Source: DSOI01 sp041394885
Lineage (GTDB): Bacteria; Acidobacteriota; Terriglobia; Bryobacterales; Bryobacteraceae
Direction of reading: 5' to 3'
DNA: 64,000 bases
Assembly: GCA_041394885.1 (NCBI GenBank)
Contig: JAWKHI010000004.1
Coordinates: forward strand, 62,001 to 126,000
Part shown: piece after piece, positions 26,200 to 33,632 of the stretch
Position numbering within the stretch: the first letter of the stretch is position 1
How the letters are laid out: each line of letters opens with the position of its first letter
The notes under the pieces: generated by a model
What the model saw: only the letters and a program-made list of their open reading frames with translations
What the model was told of the DNA's origin: nothing
The model's database searches: none
Position numbers and translations under genes: made by a program

Positions 26200-26556
26200 T
26201 TATTTCGCGCCGGAACTGTTGCCGCTCCCGCTCTTGCCCGAATCGGAACCCGACTTGGTCTCTGCCTTCGACTCGGTCTTCGTCTCCGATTTGGTCTCCG
26301 ATTTCGACCCCTCCGAGGACTTGGACTCGGACTTCTCGCCCCCCGATCCCTTCTTCTCACCGCCCCCGCCGCTCCCGGACTTGGCGTAGTCAGTGATATA
26401 CCATCCCGTTCCCTTGAACTGCAGCGCCGGCGCCGACAACAGGCGCTCCACGGCGCCCCCACAGCCGGCGTGCTCGGTCAACGGCTCATCCGCAAACTTC
26501 TGGATGACTTCGAACAAACTCCCACACTTCTCGCAACGATATTCGTAAAGCGGCAT
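26200..26556 (-). CDS. FmdB-type zinc-ribbon protein with long low-complexity tail
   Basis: The 118-residue protein opens with the FmdB ribbon MPLYEYRCEKCGSLFEVIQK and continues LTEHAGCGGAVERLLSAPAL. The first CxxC is intact. In the second the first Cys is replaced by His (HAGCG), so zinc may be bound by three Cys and one His. The last 55 residues are Gly, Ser, Lys and Glu only (KSESKSSEGSKSETKSETKT and similar), likely disordered. FmdB-like proteins are thought to be small regulators; the function here is unknown. It lies 28 bases after the S41 gene. Confidence 0.85.
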   Translation of the reverse strand: MPLYEYRCEKCGSLFEVIQKFADEPLTEHAGCGGAVERLLSAPALQFKGTGWYITDYAKSGSGGGGEKKGSGGEKSESKSSEGSKSETKSETKTESKAETKSGSDSGKSGSGNSSGAK

Positions 26557-26584
26557 AGTTTTCTTTAACTCTAAACGACTTCCA

Positions 26585-27889
26585 CTACTGAGGCGGACGA
26601 GGCACGTTCAGCGGACCCTGCGGAGCCGCCGCCGGCGCACCGGCCGCCGGAGCGCTCTTGGGAGCTTCCTTCTTCGCCGCCTCCAGACCCTTCGTCAACA
26701 CCTCGATCGCCTTCTTCAACTGGAGATCCTCGCCCGTCTTCGGCGCTGGCTCCACGGCTGGCGGCGCCGCCCCTTCTTCTCCCTCGTCCGGCTCTACCGC
26801 TTCCGGATCCGCCACCACCAGTGAGGGCGTCACGCCGGTGTCCTGAATCGCTTTCCCCGACGCGGCATGATACTTCGCTACCGCCATGATCACCGCGCTT
26901 CCATCGTCCAGTGTCAACGCCTTGCGCTGTGCAGCCATCCCATAGGTGCGCTCACCCACCACTTCCGCCCGCTTGTTGTCGAGCAGCGCCGAGGCAGCGA
27001 TTTCGGCCCCACCCGCGGTCCCACGATTGGTGAGCACCACCAGCGGCAGCTTCGTCGCAACCGCCCCATCGGCTTCAATCGACCGCTTCGCGACCTTCTG
27101 GCCTTCCAGCGTCGCAATCTGCCCCTTGTCCAAGAACAGATCTGCCAGCACGATGCCTTCTTCTTCCACGCCCTCGGCGTTATTTCGCAGATCGAGAACC
27201 AGTTTCGACGCGCCCTGCTTCTCCATTTCCGCCACTTTCGCCTTCACCTGCGCCGAACGGCCCGCGTCGAGCACCTCCGCCACGATATAGCCCACCGATC
27301 CCGGCAGCAGCTTCGCCGTCACTGGCGGCAATTCGTAGCGCGCCCGCGTCAGGCCCATCTTCTGCGCCTCGGCGCCTTTCCGGACACGAATCACGCTCAA
27401 TTCCACCGTCGAGCCAACGTCGCCGCGCAACAGGTACTTCGCGTACGCCAGCGGCATGTCGCGCGTGCTCACCCCGTTGATCGCTTCCACGATGTCATAG
27501 GTGGCCAACCCCAGCGCCGCCGCCGGCGATCCCGGGATCGCGTCCACAATGCCGATGTAGCCGGACCGCCGCGACAGCACCAGCCCGACATCCGCCTTCT
27601 TCTCGTTCAGGGAATCCTTGTACTGCTTGTACTGCTCCGCGTTGAGGTAACTGGCGAACGGATCGATCGACTCCAGCAGCCCGTTCAGCGCCCCCAGCGT
27701 CACATTGTGCATGTTCGGCTCTTCCACGTAGTCGCTCTTGATCTTCGAGACCACTTCGCTGAACACCGCGAAATGTTTGTACGCATCCCCATCGGCGGCG
27801 TTGCCGCGGCCCAGCACCGTGCCGAGCAACAGCATCACCAACAGACAAGTAGATGCACTCACAACTATCAACTGAAGCCGCTTCGTCAT
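26585..27889 (-). CDS. S41 (C-terminal processing) peptidase homologue, catalytic residues lost
   Basis: The 434-residue protein has a signal or anchor helix (LIVVSASTCLLVMLLLGTVL), an N-terminal CTP helix bundle (SKIKSDYVEEPNMHNVTLGA), a PDZ domain (about 98-172: IGIVDAIPGSPAAALGLATY) and an S41 core (KLVLDLRNNAEGVEEEGIVL). The active-site block reads VVLTNRGTAGGAEIAASALL where active enzymes have N-x-G-SASASE, so the nucleophilic Ser is Gly293. The later GERTYGMAAQ has Met318 where the Lys of GKGTVQ belongs. It is therefore probably an inactive scaffold or chaperone in the periplasm. The Pro/Ala-rich tail ends PLNVPRPPQ. An AAAGGGGACC site precedes the ATG. Confidence 0.88.
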   Translation of the reverse strand: MTKRLQLIVVSASTCLLVMLLLGTVLGRGNAADGDAYKHFAVFSEVVSKIKSDYVEEPNMHNVTLGALNGLLESIDPFASYLNAEQYKQYKDSLNEKKADVGLVLSRRSGYIGIVDAIPGSPAAALGLATYDIVEAINGVSTRDMPLAYAKYLLRGDVGSTVELSVIRVRKGAEAQKMGLTRARYELPPVTAKLLPGSVGYIVAEVLDAGRSAQVKAKVAEMEKQGASKLVLDLRNNAEGVEEEGIVLADLFLDKGQIATLEGQKVAKRSIEADGAVATKLPLVVLTNRGTAGGAEIAASALLDNKRAEVVGERTYGMAAQRKALTLDDGSAVIMAVAKYHAASGKAIQDTGVTPSLVVADPEAVEPDEGEEGAAPPAVEPAPKTGEDLQLKKAIEVLTKGLEAAKKEAPKSAPAAGAPAAAPQGPLNVPRPPQ

Positions 27890-28018
27890 CGGTCCCCTTT
27901 CGGGCGGAAGTCACCCGCCTACAGTTTATCACGCGGTTCCAACCCGGAATCCGATGCCCGGCAATGCCTCCGGCGCAAGTCGCCAGTCGTCCAACCATGC
28001 GAAAATACAAGCACACCA

Positions 28019-30763
28019 ATGCTGCGCCAGATCAGCGTACACGGGGCCCGGCAGCACAACCTCCGGAACGTCGACGTCGAGATCCCCAGGAACTCGTTCA
28101 CCGTCATCACCGGACTCAGCGGCTCCGGCAAATCCTCCCTCGCCTTCGACACCATCTACGCGGAAGGCCAGCGCCGCTACGTAGACACCCTTTCCCCCTA
28201 CGCCCGCCAGTTCCTCGACCAAATGGAGCGCCCCGATGTCGACTCCATCGACGGGCTGAGCCCGGCCATCTCCATCGAGCAGAAAACCACCAGCCGCTCC
28301 CCACGTTCCACCGTTGGAACCATCACGGAAATCTACGACTACCTCCGCGTGCTTTACGCCTCCATCGGCATCCCGCACTGCCCTCAGTGCGGACTCGAGA
28401 TCGTCCCCCAATCCACGCAGCAGATCGTCGAACAGATCACCGCCATGCGCCAGGACGATCGCGTCATGATCCTCGCCCCCATCGTGCGTGGCCGCAAAGG
28501 CGAGTACAAGAAAGACCTCGAAAAGCTGCAGACCCAGGGTTTCCTGCGCGCCCGCATCGACGGAACCCTCCGCTCCCTCGACGAAGACATCTCCCTCGAC
28601 AAGCGCAAAAACCACACCATCGAAGTGGTCGTCGACCGTCTTGTCATCAAACCCGGCCTCGGGGAGCGGCTCGAACAGTCGATCGAAACCGCCACCAAAC
28701 TCGCCGGCGGACTTGTCCTGGTCGCCGTGGTGAACGGCTCCGAACAGCTCTTTTCCCAGAAGCTCGCCTGCCCCGATTGCGGCGTCAGCATCCCGCAACT
28801 CGAGCCACGATCGTTTTCCTTCAACAGTCCCTATGGCGCCTGCGAGGCCTGCCATGGCTTGGGCAGCCAGTGGAGCTTCGATCCCGGCAAGATCCTCGTC
28901 GATCAGTCCAAACCGATGTTCGACGGAGCGCTCGCCTCGGTCGCCACTGGAGCCGCCGTCGCCCACCCGGTTCACGACTTCGCCCGCCGCAACCGCATCC
29001 CTATCACCAAGCCCTTCGAAAAGCTCAACCAAAAGCAGAGGATCCAGTTGCTCGAAGGCGATGGCTCTTTCCGCGGGTTGATCGCGCTGCTCGACGAGTC
29101 TTTTCGCGAAGCCTCGGACCACTATCGCGAATGGATGATGGACTATATGTCCCCCGCCCCGTGCGGATCCTGCCATGGCGCCCGGCTCAAACCCGGCAGC
29201 CTCGCCGTGCAGTTTCACGGTATGTCCATCGGCCAGTTCACTGCCCTTCCGCTCGATCGTGCCCGCGACGCCGCCGCCCAGTGGACTCTTTCCGATCGCG
29301 AACGGCAAATCGCCGGCCGCGTCGTCCAGGAAATCGTACAGCGCCTCGAATTCCTCTGTACCGTCGGGCTCGACTACCTCAGCCTACAGCGCTCCTCCGC
29401 CACCCTGTCGGGCGGCGAAGCCCAGCGGATTCGTCTCGCGACGCAAATCGGCTCGCGCCTCCGCGGTGTCCTCTACGTCCTCGACGAGCCCTCAATCGGG
29501 CTCCACCCGCGCGACAACATTCGCCTCATCCAAACCCTCGCCCACCTCCGCGATCTCGGCAACACGGTCCTCGTGGTCGAGCACGACGAAGAGACCATCG
29601 AAAGCGCCGACTATGTGATTGACCTCGGACCCGGCGCCGGACGCCTCGGCGGGAACCTCGTCGCCGCCGGAACGCCGTCTCAGGTCAAAGCCACTCCCGA
29701 TTCCCTCACCGGCCAGTACCTCACCGGCGCGCGGCGCATTGCCGTACCCGGCTTCCGCCGCCACGGCAACGGCGACCGAATCGTCGTTCGCGGCGGGCGC
29801 GAACACAATCTCAAGAACGTCGACGTCGCCTTTCCACTCGGCATGTTCATTGCCGTGAGCGGCGTTTCCGGCAGCGGCAAGTCCACTCTTATTCACGACA
29901 TCCTGTATCGCGCTCTCTCCAAGAGTGTCTACGGTTCGCACGCCGAGCCCGGCGCCCACGCCGCCATTGAAGGGCTGGACCTCATCGACAAAGTGATCGA
30001 AATCGACCAGTCACCCATCGGGCGCACTCCCCGCTCCAATCCCGCTACCTATACCGGCACATTCACTCCCATTCGCGAGTTGTACGCCATGCTGCCGGAA
30101 TCGCGTGAACGCGGATACAAACCCGGGCGCTTCAGCTTCAACGTCAAGGGTGGACGATGCGAAGCCTGCCAGGGCGACGGACTGAAGCGCATCGAAATGA
30201 ATTTCCTCCCCGACGTCTACGTCACTTGCGACCTCTGCCGTGGACGCCGGTACAATCGCGAAACCCTCGAAGTGCGCTACAAGGGTCACTCCATTGCCGA
30301 TCTCCTCGAATCCACGGTCGAAGACGCCGCCATTCTGCTCGAAAACATCCCGCAGATCCACACGAAACTCAAGACCCTCGTCGACGTCGGCCTCGGCTAC
30401 CTTCACCTCGGCCAGTCCTCCACTACACTGTCCGGCGGCGAGGCCCAGCGCATCAAGCTGGCCCGCGAGCTCAGCAAACGCCAAACGGGCCGGACGTTCT
30501 ATATCCTCGATGAGCCCACCACCGGCCTCCACTTCGCCGATGTACACAAACTCCTCGAAGTCCTCCAACGCCTGGTCGAGCTCGGCAACACGGTCCTGGT
30601 GATCGAGCATCACCTTGACGTGATCAAGACCGCCGATTGGGTCATCGACCTGGGCCCGGAGGGTGGCGAGAAAGGCGGCCAAGTCGTCGCCACCGGCACC
30701 CCCGAACAAATCGTTCGCAACAAGAGGAGCTACACCGCGCGGGCTCTGGAGAAACTCCTGTGA
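28019..30763 (+). CDS. uvrA: Excinuclease ABC subunit A (UvrA)
   Basis: This 914-residue DNA-damage sensor has Walker A1 GLSGSGKSS (32-40) and the UvrB-binding region SPAISIEQKTTSRSPRSTVG. Zinc-binding modules include CPQCGLEI, CPDCGVSI/CEACHGLG and CEACQGDG/CDLCRGRRYN. There are two ABC signatures LSGGEAQRI with LDEPSIGLHPRDN and LDEPTTGLHFADV, and Walker A2 GVSGSGKST. It starts nucleotide excision repair with UvrB. The start is the ATG at 28019; the frame is open much further upstream but has no homology there. It is divergent from the S41 gene. I see no clear LexA box. Confidence 0.97.
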   Translation: MLRQISVHGARQHNLRNVDVEIPRNSFTVITGLSGSGKSSLAFDTIYAEGQRRYVDTLSPYARQFLDQMERPDVDSIDGLSPAISIEQKTTSRSPRSTVGTITEIYDYLRVLYASIGIPHCPQCGLEIVPQSTQQIVEQITAMRQDDRVMILAPIVRGRKGEYKKDLEKLQTQGFLRARIDGTLRSLDEDISLDKRKNHTIEVVVDRLVIKPGLGERLEQSIETATKLAGGLVLVAVVNGSEQLFSQKLACPDCGVSIPQLEPRSFSFNSPYGACEACHGLGSQWSFDPGKILVDQSKPMFDGALASVATGAAVAHPVHDFARRNRIPITKPFEKLNQKQRIQLLEGDGSFRGLIALLDESFREASDHYREWMMDYMSPAPCGSCHGARLKPGSLAVQFHGMSIGQFTALPLDRARDAAAQWTLSDRERQIAGRVVQEIVQRLEFLCTVGLDYLSLQRSSATLSGGEAQRIRLATQIGSRLRGVLYVLDEPSIGLHPRDNIRLIQTLAHLRDLGNTVLVVEHDEETIESADYVIDLGPGAGRLGGNLVAAGTPSQVKATPDSLTGQYLTGARRIAVPGFRRHGNGDRIVVRGGREHNLKNVDVAFPLGMFIAVSGVSGSGKSTLIHDILYRALSKSVYGSHAEPGAHAAIEGLDLIDKVIEIDQSPIGRTPRSNPATYTGTFTPIRELYAMLPESRERGYKPGRFSFNVKGGRCEACQGDGLKRIEMNFLPDVYVTCDLCRGRRYNRETLEVRYKGHSIADLLESTVEDAAILLENIPQIHTKLKTLVDVGLGYLHLGQSSTTLSGGEAQRIKLARELSKRQTGRTFYILDEPTTGLHFADVHKLLEVLQRLVELGNTVLVIEHHLDVIKTADWVIDLGPEGGEKGGQVVATGTPEQIVRNKRSYTARALEKLL

Positions 30764-30788
30764 CCGCCTCCGCCATGAGATACCCGCA

Positions 30789-31787
30789 ATGAGTCAGTAC
30801 TCCTACCGGCCGATCGACCTGTCTCCCCTGCGCACCGTCTCGCTGCATACCCGAGGCGGAAAAGTCCGCGCGTCGGATTTCGCGCGCCCTCACGATCCGG
30901 CCACGGGCGTCTCCGGACTCATCGATTCCCTGCCCCACCTCCTCGCCGCCGATCAGTTTCGGGCCGTCATCGACTCGCTTTGCCATGCACGCGCCCACGG
31001 CCGCGCTATCGTCTGGGGTCTCGGAGGACACGTGGTCAAGTGCGGCCTCGCCCCCATCTTGCTGGACCTCATGCGCCACGGCTGGGTCTCTGCCTTCGCC
31101 ATGAACGGCGCCGCCGCCATTCACGATTTCGAGATCGCGCTGGCCGGCCACACCAGCGAAGACGTGGAGGCCGTGCTCCCCGACGGCAGCTTTGGCTCGG
31201 CCGATGAAACCGGACGCGAAATGAACGCCGCCCTCGACGACGCACTAGACCCCGCGCTCAACATCGGCGCCGGCGAAGCCTACGGCGCCGCCCTCCACCG
31301 TCTGGCCCACACGTCCTTCGCACCCCACAGCATCCTTCTGCAAGCCTGGCTCGCCCGCGTCCCGGTCACCGTCCACATCGCCATCGGCACGGACACTCCG
31401 CACACCCATCCCTCCGCCGACGGCGCCACCATCGGCGCGGCCAGTCACCGCGACTTCCGCCTGCTGTGCTCGATTCTCCGCGATATCGATGACGGCGGAG
31501 TCTACGTCAACCTCGGGTCTGCCGTCGTGCTCCCGGAAGTCTTCCTCAAGGCCGTCTCAACCGTTCGCAACCTCGGCAATCCCCTCGCCGGGTTCACCAC
31601 CGTCAACTTCGATTTCCTGCAGCACTATCGCCCGCGCGTCAACGTCGTCGAGCGGCCCCATGCCCCAGCCGGAGGAAACCCGCTGGAACGCTCCCGAAAC
31701 GGGCACGGCTACGCCATCACCGGGCATCATGAGATTATGATTCCTTTGCTCGCGGCCGCGCTCAGGGAAAGGGAAGAATCCCGCTAG
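30789..31787 (+). CDS. Deoxyhypusine synthase-like protein
   Basis: This 332-residue soluble protein has a Rossmann-like pattern resembling the deoxyhypusine synthase superfamily: AIVWGLGGHVVKCGLAPILL, FAMNGAAAIHDFEIALAGHT, SEDVEAVLPDGSFGSADETG, VPVTVHIAIGTDTPHTHPSA, and GGVYVNLGSAVVLPEVFLKA. In true DHS the enzyme Lys lies in GGGVVKHH; here the aligned block is GGVYVNLGSA with no Lys. It therefore probably does another NAD- or amine-linked reaction. Bacteria have no eIF5A to modify. The ATG lies 25 bases after uvrA. The CPBP protease and mtnA follow closely on the same strand. Confidence 0.6.
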   Translation: MSQYSYRPIDLSPLRTVSLHTRGGKVRASDFARPHDPATGVSGLIDSLPHLLAADQFRAVIDSLCHARAHGRAIVWGLGGHVVKCGLAPILLDLMRHGWVSAFAMNGAAAIHDFEIALAGHTSEDVEAVLPDGSFGSADETGREMNAALDDALDPALNIGAGEAYGAALHRLAHTSFAPHSILLQAWLARVPVTVHIAIGTDTPHTHPSADGATIGAASHRDFRLLCSILRDIDDGGVYVNLGSAVVLPEVFLKAVSTVRNLGNPLAGFTTVNFDFLQHYRPRVNVVERPHAPAGGNPLERSRNGHGYAITGHHEIMIPLLAAALREREESR

Positions 31788-31803
31788 CCGCCGGATACCC
31801 GCA

Positions 31804-32556
31804 ATGGAAATGGAAGCCTGGCCACAATCCGCTCCCGAGCCGCCGCCACTGGCCGCGGAAAGGACGCCCTTCTGGGGTTACACCGACCTTGTCCTCTTCC
31901 TCGGCGCGCTGCTCCCCGCGCTGCTTGTATCCGGGCTCGTCTTTTTTGGCCTCACCCGCCTCACGCCCACGGCCGTGATGCCAAAAGCCTTCTCCGTTGT
32001 CGCCCTCCAATTCCTCTCGTATGGATTCTGGTTCCTCGCTCTCTACGCGATTTTCAAACTCCGTTACCGCCGGCCCTTCTGGGCCTCACTCGACTGGGGC
32101 GCTCCTCCCGGCGCCATAACAACCAGCCTTCTGCTCGGCCCCGCGGTCGCCATCGCCGTTTCCGCCGCCGCGGCCGCGCTCGGCACTCCCGAAGTCGAAA
32201 TGCCCATCCAGGAATTGCTCCGGGACCGGCTCTCGGTGGTCCTCATCGGCATCTTCGCCGTCACACTCGGCCCGGTGTGCGAAGAACTCACCTTCCGCGG
32301 ATTTCTCATGCCCCTGCTGAGCCGCACCTTCGGCGCCGCGCTCGGCATCCTCATCGCCGCGCTTCCCTTCGCCCTGCTGCATGGACCGCAGTACGGTTGG
32401 TCCTGGCGCCACGTCGCCCTCATCGGACTGGCCGGCGTGGCCTTCGGATGGGAACGCTACCGCACCGGATCCACCGCCGCCGCCACCGCCATGCATTGCA
32501 CGTATAATTTCACGATTTTCGGCGGGTATCTTTTGACGAGGGCGCAAGGATTGTAA
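31804..32556 (+). CDS. CPBP family intramembrane glutamic protease
   Basis: This 250-residue protein has about six to eight membrane segments and the Abi/CPBP signature: CEELTFRGFLMPLLSR (Glu-Glu-x3-Arg), LPFALLHGPQYGWSW (F-x3-H) and, near the end, MHCTYNFTIFGG. These enzymes are homologous to eukaryotic Rce1 CAAX proteases and act within the membrane; bacterial substrates are mostly unknown. It starts 16 bases after the DHS-like gene and ends 23 bases before mtnA. Confidence 0.88.
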   Translation: MEMEAWPQSAPEPPPLAAERTPFWGYTDLVLFLGALLPALLVSGLVFFGLTRLTPTAVMPKAFSVVALQFLSYGFWFLALYAIFKLRYRRPFWASLDWGAPPGAITTSLLLGPAVAIAVSAAAAALGTPEVEMPIQELLRDRLSVVLIGIFAVTLGPVCEELTFRGFLMPLLSRTFGAALGILIAALPFALLHGPQYGWSWRHVALIGLAGVAFGWERYRTGSTAAATAMHCTYNFTIFGGYLLTRAQGL

Positions 32557-32579
32557 ACGCGTAGTAGAAACGAATTCTT

Positions 32580-33632
32580 ATGGTAGAGACGATCGAATGG
32601 ATTTCCCGCGACGGCGCGCCCTGCGTCGTCATGATTGACCAGACCAAGCTCCCGCGTGAGACCGTGTACGTGGAATGCCGCGACTATCACGAAGTCGCCG
32701 CCGCCATCAAGACCATGGTCATTCGAGGAGCGCCTGCGATCGGCGTCGCCGCCGCCATGGGAGTCGCCCTCGGAGCGCTCCACGCCGACCCCGCGCGCAT
32801 GGATGACGAGATCGAGACGATCGCCGCCACCCTTGCCGCCACCCGTCCCACCGCGGTGAACCTGTTCTGGGCGATCGACCGTATGAAGGCCCTTTACGCA
32901 TCCCTCGCCGGCGAGGACATCGACGCCATCCGCTCCCGCCTGGTGGCCGAAGCCGTCGCCATCAAGGAAGAAGACATCGCCATCTGCCGCGAGATCGGCC
33001 GGAACGGCGCGATACTCGTTCCCGACGGGAAGACCGTCCTCACCCATTGCAACGCCGGCGCCCTCGCCACCGCCGGCTACGGGACCGCGCTCGGCGTCAT
33101 CCGCGCCGCCGTCGAAGCGGGCAAGGAGATTGATGTATTCGCCGACGAGACCCGCCCCTTCCTACAAGGCGCCCGTCTCACCGCCTGGGAACTGCAACAG
33201 GACCGCATCCCCACCACCATCATCACGGACAACATGGCCGGCCACTTCCTGCGATCCGGCAGGATCGGCTGCGTCGTCGTTGGGGCGGACCGCATCGCCG
33301 CCAACGGCGACGTCGCCAACAAAGTGGGTACGTATTCCGTCGCGGTGCTTGCCAAGGAAAACAACGTCCCGTTCTACGTGGCAGCGCCCATTTCCACGCT
33401 CGATCTCACGCTGTCATCCGGTAGCCAGATCCCCATCGAGCAGAGGCCGGAGTCCGAGGTTACCGAAGTGTTCGGAGTCCGCGTCGCCCCGGAAGGCATC
33501 GCGGTCGAGAACCCCGCCTTCGACATCACCCCGGCCCGCTACGTCACCGCCATCATCACCGAAAAGGGCGTCGCCAGAGGCCCCTACGAAGAATCCCTCC
33601 GCAGGATCACAGGGACGCCCTCACCTATCTAG
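32580..33632 (+). CDS. mtnA: S-methyl-5-thioribose-1-phosphate isomerase
   Basis: This 350-residue protein is a full-length MtnA. It has MVIRGAPAIGVAAAMGVALG, RPTAVNLFWAIDRM, the catalytic Cys157 in LTHCNAGALATAGYGTALG and Asp237 in CVVVGADRIAANGDVANKVG. It converts methylthioribose-1-phosphate to methylthioribulose-1-phosphate in methionine salvage, downstream of the methylthioadenosine released by polyamine synthesis. No other mtn gene is in the window. Its stop overlaps the stop of the convergent TonB-receptor gene by four bases. Confidence 0.96.
   Translation: MVETIEWISRDGAPCVVMIDQTKLPRETVYVECRDYHEVAAAIKTMVIRGAPAIGVAAAMGVALGALHADPARMDDEIETIAATLAATRPTAVNLFWAIDRMKALYASLAGEDIDAIRSRLVAEAVAIKEEDIAICREIGRNGAILVPDGKTVLTHCNAGALATAGYGTALGVIRAAVEAGKEIDVFADETRPFLQGARLTAWELQQDRIPTTIITDNMAGHFLRSGRIGCVVVGADRIAANGDVANKVGTYSVAVLAKENNVPFYVAAPISTLDLTLSSGSQIPIEQRPESEVTEVFGVRVAPEGIAVENPAFDITPARYVTAIITEKGVARGPYEESLRRITGTPSPI

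Noticed and set aside
26213..26380. Tandem DNA repeat or minisatellite
   Set aside because: It is the coding sequence of the Ser/Lys/Glu-rich tail of the FmdB-like protein with imperfect codon repetition.
26867..28018. Upstream extension of the uvrA frame by 384 codons
   Set aside because: No homology, and it lies antisense to the S41 gene; UvrA homology begins at the ATG at 28019.
27890..28018. LexA (SOS) box upstream of uvrA
   Set aside because: I looked for a spaced dyad near the start and found no convincing match.
27929..29308. A 459-codon antisense frame over uvrA
   Set aside because: Shadow; the sense frame is a canonical UvrA.
32557..32579. SAM-type riboswitch upstream of mtnA
   Set aside because: The gap is only 23 bases, too short for any aptamer.
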